This document shows positions 7,286 to 11,487 of a DNA stretch of 11,487 nucleotides, piece by piece. The notes below the pieces were generated by a model. That model did not search any database. It saw only the letters and a list, made by a program, of their open reading frames with translations, and had not been told where the DNA came from. Within the stretch, counting starts at the first letter, position 1; every line of letters begins with the position of its first letter. The stretch lies in contig JABIQT010000373.1 in NCBI GenBank assembly GCA_018667995.1, forward strand, positions 1 to 11,487. The letters are read 5' to 3'. The translations under genes were made by a program, and so were the position numbers. Source of the DNA: Candidatus Latescibacterota bacterium (lineage in GTDB: Bacteria > JAAXHH01 > JABIQT01).

Positions 7286-10200
7286 CTATGTATTAGGTGT
7301 AGATGATAGGGGAAGCGTAAACTCGAATGTAGCGCCGGCGCTCACTCTACTACTTACACTGATTTTACCGCCATGATGGCTGACCAGCTCTCTGGCGATG
7401 GCCAGTCCCAAGCCGATTCCTTTGCTCGATTTCATGCTAGAGTCCACCCGGAATCCGGGCTCGAACACTAGAGGCAAATGCTCGTCCACAATGCCTTCTC
7501 CGGTATCAATGACTGCTATCTGCGCGAATTCATGATTCGTTACAGTACGCACGGTTACCGAACCAGTAGGCGGCGTATGTTCGATAGCGTTGGAAATCAG
7601 GTTGGCCAGGATCCGATGCACCTGATCTGGATCTCCTAGTATCCGAGTGGAGACATCCGAATGATCCAGTGATAAGATGACGCCCTTCTCCTCTGCCGAC
7701 GGCCCATATGAACTCATCACGTCCTGAATCACCGGAATGAGAGCAATAGGTGATTTTGCTACACGCTCGGGGCTGATCATCATGGACTGAAGGTCCAGCA
7801 GATTGGTGATAAATCGGGTGAGCCGATCGTTGTTGTTCTGCATCCTGCGCAGATAATCCACATGTTTATCGGAGAGATCACCACCGATGCTCTCGAGCAT
7901 GTTTCGAGCCATAAGTTTGTTGGCGCCAACCGGGTTCTTCAGGTCGTGTACGATCTGTGCTACCAGAGTGTTCCTGAGCCGATTTAGCTTCTCAAGCTCT
8001 GAGTTGGCTTCGGCGAGGTTTGAATTGGAGATCAGTAGTGCATGATTTGTATGGTCAAGCTCCTGGTTTGTTGATCGAAGTCTCATGCCGCCTTTTACCA
8101 GTCTGCTGCCCTGCCAGGTAAGCGCAAGTACCAGAATGCCGATGACCGCATAAAATCCTATACGCTCGTAGGGAAGATGGACATTCACGTCAACTACGGC
8201 CGGCTCCAATGAAAACGACATGTTTCTGTCTATCGCTACGACCTCGAACCTATGATCACCCCGCGGTACGTCCAGATACTCAACACGGTTCTCACGCGTT
8301 GTCCTCCAGTCATCCTCCACTCCCGTCAAACGATACTTGTACAGCATGCCGCTGGGGCGGGTCTTCAGACTGGCCCCATGATATTCGAAAACCATCAGGC
8401 CAGGGCTTTCCGGAAGGCTTAGCGGGTTTCCGCCTTCATAGCGTTGGTCAAAGGTCAATGCATCGAAATTGACAGTTGGATTACCAGAATTACTAGGGCT
8501 ATAGCGGGTCAGACCATTTCTCGTGCCAAACCAGAAGTCGTCGTCCTGGGCCTGCAGCAGGCAGATTACCTCAATGTCAGCGAGGCCATCCCCGATGGTT
8601 AGGGTCTGGAAGACATCACCGTCATATCGGGTTACCCCCGAAGGCGAACCAAGCCACAGGTTGCCATCAGAGTCCTCGATAATGGATGAAATGAGATCGT
8701 CTGCCAGTCCATCTTTCTTGCCAAACGAAATCCACTCGGCGCCGTCATAGCGACTCAGGCCTTGCGTGGTTCCGAACCAGAGCAATCCTTGGCTATCTTC
8801 CATAATCGCCCAGATCAGATCACCTGCCAGTCCATCCTTCTCAGAGTAATTTTGCCAGCTATTACCGTCATAGCGACTCACTCCTCTGGTCGTGCCGAAC
8901 CACATTGTGCCGCCCGATTGCTCTTCAATTGAATACACGAAATCGGAAGCAAGGCCATCCCGCTCACTGAAGTTCGTCCAATCCGCGCCATCCAATCTGC
9001 GGAGTCCATCACCCTCGGTTCCGAACCACACCACACCGGAACTATCGCCCAATATGGTAAATACGTGATCAGATGCCAAACCGTCATCAGTGGCAAAAGA
9101 CTTCCAACGCCTACCATCAAAGCGGCTGATTTCGCCACCTTTCGATTCCTGACGATCCTTAAATGAGCTCACCCAGACGTCACCCGATGGGGTGACGGTA
9201 ACATCTTTAACCAGATTTTCGGCGAGGCCGGCCTCACTGGTCAGTGTCTGCCAGCTGTTGCCGTCAAATCGACTCAGTCCGGATTCTGTGCTGGACCATA
9301 TTGTGCCATCCTGATCCTGAGCGATCGAAGTGATTCTTCCCCGGCCACTACCTGAACCTGCAGAATAGGATCTCCACTCCCGGTCGAATCGGCTGACGCC
9401 GCCTCCATTGGCGATCCACAGGCATCCAGTTTCGTCCTCTCCTATGGCCCAGACCTCGTTGCTCCCCAGGTACTTGGGCGCAGCGTAAGTCCTCCAGTTC
9501 GACCCGTCGAAGCTTGATAATCCTCCGCCCCTCGTACCGACCCACAGGACTCCGTGCCGATCTCGGAATATAGATCGTACCTCGTCGCCAGCGAGGCCGT
9601 CACTTGTAGTGTAGGAGTGCCACGTCGCGTTGTCAAAGTGGCTGATACCTGCGCGAGTGCCAATCCACAGATCGTCTTCTCCCTCCACCATGATGGTCTG
9701 GACTTCGTTACTAACCAGGCCATCGCTGACGGTATTGGAACTCCAGGATGTACCATCGAAGCGACTGATGCCGCCTCCGAGCGTGCCGAAGAGCATAGCG
9801 CCCCCGGATTCCTCGGCAATTGCATAGACCGTATTGTGCGCCAGGCCACTGTCTGTATTAAATGTCGTCCAGGTGTTTTCGTCGTATCGCGTAGCGCCTC
9901 CTCCGATGGTTCCGAACCAGAGGTCCCCGGATTGGGATGATTTTATAGTATAGATGTCTTTGCTTCCGAGCCCGTCCTCCATAGTGTAGGTGGTCCATTG
10001 ATTTCCGTCGTAGCGACTGACCCCCATTCCAACCGTACCAAACCAAAAGTCCCCGCTTGCATCATTAGTAACAGTCAATATCTGATTCCCTGACACGCCC
10101 TCTGCCGTCGTAATAGTGGACCAGTTTTGTCCATCGTATCGGCTTGCGCCCCCACCAAAAGTACCGAACCACACTCCGCCGGGATCGAAATGCAATGCCA

Positions 10201-10441
10201 TTACGGAGTTATTGGTTAATCCATTGGTCTTATCATAGAGGTACCACGTCCCCTCCAAATATTCATCTTGCACGATCTTAGGCACCGAGCCTGGGACAGA
10301 TCGCCCAGTACCTGGACCGGCGAAGGCCGGGTGCAGAAAAAAGGACAGCATCAAAATGATAAAGGTTGCCGCTCGTGTTTCCAGGGGCGGAAGGAGGCTG
10401 CCCGAGGGGCGCCTCCTATACTTTGGGGTTCTATATATCAT
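7286..10441 (-). CDS. Two-component-propeller sensor histidine kinase (periplasmic sensor, no receiver)
   Basis: The protein has 1051 residues from the ATG at 10441. A basic N-region and hydrophobic stretch end in HPAFA-G at about 41, a signal peptide. Residues about 65-650 hold some 14 two-component-regulator propeller blades of about 41 residues (motif GGxSRYDGxxW...DGL...V..I), enough for two seven-bladed propellers. A Y_Y_Y domain follows (about 655-757), then a membrane segment at about 761-777, a coiled linker (about 790-825), HisKA with H832 in the H-box VHDLKNP, and HATPase_c with N951, D979 (DTGEG) and GIGLGL at 1008-1013. This resembles hybrid sensors for glycans in Bacteroidetes, but it lacks the receiver and AraC output, so the downstream NtrC-type protein is the likely phosphoacceptor. 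An ATG at 10522 would add 27 residues; 10441 is preferred because it gives a better signal peptide and overlaps a preceding frame by ATGA. No good Shine-Dalgarno sequence was seen. The ligand is unknown. Confidence 0.93.
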   Translation of the reverse strand: MIYRTPKYRRRPSGSLLPPLETRAATFIILMLSFFLHPAFAGPGTGRSVPGSVPKIVQDEYLEGTWYLYDKTNGLTNNSVMALHFDPGGVWFGTFGGGASRYDGQNWSTITTAEGVSGNQILTVTNDASGDFWFGTVGMGVSRYDGNQWTTYTMEDGLGSKDIYTIKSSQSGDLWFGTIGGGATRYDENTWTTFNTDSGLAHNTVYAIAEESGGAMLFGTLGGGISRFDGTSWSSNTVSDGLVSNEVQTIMVEGEDDLWIGTRAGISHFDNATWHSYTTSDGLAGDEVRSIFRDRHGVLWVGTRGGGLSSFDGSNWRTYAAPKYLGSNEVWAIGEDETGCLWIANGGGVSRFDREWRSYSAGSGSGRGRITSIAQDQDGTIWSSTESGLSRFDGNSWQTLTSEAGLAENLVKDVTVTPSGDVWVSSFKDRQESKGGEISRFDGRRWKSFATDDGLASDHVFTILGDSSGVVWFGTEGDGLRRLDGADWTNFSERDGLASDFVYSIEEQSGGTMWFGTTRGVSRYDGNSWQNYSEKDGLAGDLIWAIMEDSQGLLWFGTTQGLSRYDGAEWISFGKKDGLADDLISSIIEDSDGNLWLGSPSGVTRYDGDVFQTLTIGDGLADIEVICLLQAQDDDFWFGTRNGLTRYSPSNSGNPTVNFDALTFDQRYEGGNPLSLPESPGLMVFEYHGASLKTRPSGMLYKYRLTGVEDDWRTTRENRVEYLDVPRGDHRFEVVAIDRNMSFSLEPAVVDVNVHLPYERIGFYAVIGILVLALTWQGSRLVKGGMRLRSTNQELDHTNHALLISNSNLAEANSELEKLNRLRNTLVAQIVHDLKNPVGANKLMARNMLESIGGDLSDKHVDYLRRMQNNNDRLTRFITNLLDLQSMMISPERVAKSPIALIPVIQDVMSSYGPSAEEKGVILSLDHSDVSTRILGDPDQVHRILANLISNAIEHTPPTGSVTVRTVTNHEFAQIAVIDTGEGIVDEHLPLVFEPGFRVDSSMKSSKGIGLGLAIARELVSHHGGKISVSSRVSAGATFEFTLPLSSTPNT
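8498..10249 (-). repeat. about 14 propeller-blade coding repeats
   Basis: This part of the kinase gene repeats a unit of roughly 123 bp encoding one propeller blade. On the plus strand the repeat shows as recurring near-identical pieces such as GTxCCGAACCA and CCGTCATAGCGACT. The units have diverged, so they are a protein-level repeat with only partial DNA identity. The seventh blade lacks the DGL signature and carries a Gly/Ser-rich tail, which may mark the seam between two seven-bladed domains. Confidence 0.85.
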
Positions 10442-10698
10442 AGATTTCTGACATCTCGTGGAATAGAGGCCTTTGGTACAAAGACTGATTGGTTTTGTGC
10501 CGCCATCCGAACGCATCGGCACACGGTAATCTGGGATCCGATTGAGACGACCATCCCGCCGTCGCCGGGCCTGCTAAAATACGCATAAACCATTCGTCGT
10601 TTCGAATGGGTAGAGTCCAGATCGAGCGTGCCTCGGTAATCCATCCTGAACAGGCCCTTATATATGTATAGCAGATCTTCCTCCCAATTCGCTGCCAT
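10438..10698 (-). CDS. Small unidentified ORF translationally coupled to the sensor kinase
   Basis: An 86-codon frame starts at ATG 10698, and its TGA (10440-10438) overlaps the preferred kinase ATG (10441-10439) as ATGA, the classic arrangement for translational coupling. The product is mixed in composition, with two cysteines close together (VCRCVRM, about 59-65), no signal peptide and no membrane segment; no family is recognised. Codon use looks ordinary. It lies about 120 nt after the predicted start of transcription from the 10822-10849 promoter. No Shine-Dalgarno sequence precedes the ATG. It could be a real small protein, a leader that controls kinase translation, or a chance open frame. 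Confidence 0.35.
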   Translation of the reverse strand: MAANWEEDLLYIYKGLFRMDYRGTLDLDSTHSKRRMVYAYFSRPGDGGMVVSIGSQITVCRCVRMAAQNQSVFVPKASIPRDVRNL

Positions 10699-10821
10699 GG
10701 AAAAGCCATTAGTCCAATAGCAAACCTCGAGCGTCTACATCGTTCTCACGAAAACCGCGGTCATGGGCAGGCTGTCGTTGGAACGAGTGGGTAACTAATT
10801 TGGGGGGAGTATTATGCGGAC

Positions 10822-10849
10822 ATACTACTGAATCGCCGATCACTGTCAA
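10822..10849 (-). promoter_or_regulatory. sigma-70-type promoter for the small ORF and kinase
   Basis: On the minus strand a perfect -35 TTGACA (10849-10844) is followed by 16 bases and a -10 TAGTAT (10827-10822), four of six matches. Transcription would start near 10815, about 117 nt before the small ORF and 374 nt before the kinase. The promoter would give housekeeping expression of the sensor, unlike the sigma-54 promoters of the other two genes. Confidence 0.45.
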
Positions 10850-10935
10850 GTCGAATCAGACTCATGCTATGTAATCACACTCTCCGGGGCATGTACCTTC
10901 CTATCCTACTTTCGGATCTCCCCTTCTGGATAATC

Positions 10936-11171
10936 TCACACCCAATGGGATCGGTCAAACCGTCTGCAGGTATCACATACTAGCTGCTCGTTGATATTCT
11001 TCCCTTCTTGATACATCTGCCTCTCTTCCGCAATTCGCGGCGTTCCATCGTAGTCCGGATATCAGGACACTTACCCCAATCGTAGCCCTGATGCAAAGGC
11101 ACCATATAGACTGCCGCACGGCAAGTACGCAGACAAACGGTTGGATCTCTGGCCGATAACGGCCAAAACGC
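10936..11171 (-). pseudogene. possible decayed gene in two overlapping frames
   Basis: On the minus strand one frame is open from 11171 to a TAG at 10980 (with DPTVCLRTC and GYDWGKCPD), and a second frame, open from 11061 to a TGA at 10936, continues in a protein-like way (EERQMYQEGKNINEQLVCDTC). Joined by a frameshift near 11050-11065 they would give a Cys-rich, possibly zinc-binding piece of about 75 residues. The second frame also has an internal ATG (11016) that would give 26 residues ending in RSHWV. No family is recognised and both pieces could be chance. Confidence 0.2.
11150..11165. promoter_or_regulatory. single palindrome related to the 7242-7285 sites
   Basis: TGGCCGATAACGGCCA is a perfect 6-4-6 palindrome around ATAA. 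It differs from TGGTCGATAATGACCA at three positions, and the changes keep or restore symmetry (T-A to C-G at positions 4 and 13; T to C at 11). This suggests the same binding protein. It lies about 300 bp upstream of the predicted kinase promoter. Confidence 0.4.
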
Positions 11172-11378
11172 CTATCGAGGCCCGTTGAAATTGGACGGTA
11201 TGGCTGTGCGGGTCGTCAACTGTTGAATGGGACCGATTGATTTGATCAATTTCGAACTAATTGAAAATACGAAAGTAATGCCGATATATGGATGGGCATA
11301 TGGAAATGCAGAAGGCGATTGGCACGCTATGTGATGTAGGATCAGTGATAGGCGGATACGGTATAGCGGGAGACAGCG

Positions 11379-11408
11379 GTGATCGATGATCACGCTATTC
11401 GCAATAGC
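11379..11408. repeat. two abutting 15-bp perfect dyads
   Basis: GTGATC-gat-GATCAC (11379-11393) is followed with no gap by GCTATT-cgc-AATAGC (11394-11408). Both have 6-bp arms and a 3-bp centre. A third dyad of the same geometry, ATTGAT-ttg-ATCAAT, is at 11236-11250. The arm sequences differ, so they are unlikely to be sites for a single protein; they may be small hairpins or operators for a gene beyond the right edge. Confidence 0.3.
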
Positions 11409-11487
11409 TATCGAGAGACGCCTGCGTTTCGACGAGTACTCACAGGGTCGCAGAGGGCGACGATTCCAATAGATTCACGAGGATAGA

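Larger units (their letters stand above)
10699..11487. other. 789-bp stretch without a convincing gene
   Basis: This region holds the predicted kinase promoter, a single palindrome (11150-11165), three 6-3-6 dyads (11236-11250, 11379-11393, 11394-11408) and two overlapping minus-strand open frames that may be a decayed gene. Short plus-strand frames, such as the 35 codons from an ATG near 11226, lack a ribosome binding site. No RNA gene was recognised. Confidence 0.5.

Noticed and set aside
8498-10249. CRISPR-like or satellite repeat
   Set aside because: The repetition follows codon phase of the propeller blades and is diverged, with no constant repeats or unique spacers.
10431-10709. 92-codon minus-strand frame beginning at 10709
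   Set aside because: It competes with the 86-codon frame that ends in the ATGA overlap; its Trp/Arg/Cys-rich composition is typical of a frame shadow.
10804-10817. GG-N10-GC on the plus strand (possible sigma-54 promoter)
   Set aside because: It arises from a G-run; the -24 context is not TGGCA and no gene follows.
11320-11336. TGGCACG on the plus strand resembling a sigma-54 -24 element
   Set aside because: The -12 position reads GTGAT, without the required GC at the correct spacing.
11172-11393. 73-codon minus-strand open frame
   Set aside because: It is rich in Ile, Ser and His with no recognisable motif or ribosome binding site, and it covers the 6-3-6 dyads.

Overview
The window looks chromosomal, from an uncultivated Gram-negative bacterium. 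This placement is inference only. An orphan duplicated permease of the ADOP type, a histidine kinase with a periplasmic two-component propeller, an enolase-superfamily sugar-acid-type enzyme and frequent weak or missing Shine-Dalgarno sequences suit the FCB group (Rhodothermota, Latescibacterota, Gemmatimonadota) or Acidobacteria. No rRNA, tRNA, CRISPR array or insertion sequence was recognised.

Left part (1-2373): the last 45 codons of an unidentified gene; a plus-strand RIC/YtfE-type di-iron protein for repair of nitrosative and oxidative damage (311-982); and, convergent with only 5 bp between, an enolase-superfamily protein on the minus strand (988-2373). A small perfect stem-loop covers both stop codons.

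Middle and right (2374-10698): an apparent regulatory circuit. An 827-residue ADOP/MacB-FtsX-like permease (2601-5084, +) is preceded by a near-consensus sigma-54 promoter (2569-2584) that would leave a leader of about 6 nt and no ribosome binding site. Convergent to it is an NtrC-family sigma-54 activator (5361-6794, -), which has its own sigma-54 promoter (7118-7133, -) and, about 110-150 bp further upstream, a pair of inverted 16-bp palindromes that look like activator sites. Next on the same strand is a very large sensor kinase (7286-10441, -): signal peptide, about 14 propeller blades, Y_Y_Y domain, one membrane segment, and HisKA plus HATPase domains with no receiver. It is preceded by an 86-codon open frame that overlaps its start by ATGA, with a good sigma-70-type promoter further upstream (10822-10849). 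The simplest reading is: external signal -> propeller kinase -> sigma-54 activator -> permease gene plus the activator's own gene.

Right end (10699-11487): no convincing gene. It holds the kinase promoter, a third and co-varying copy of the palindrome (11150-11165), three 15-bp dyads of 6-3-6 form, and two out-of-phase open frames that may be a decayed gene.
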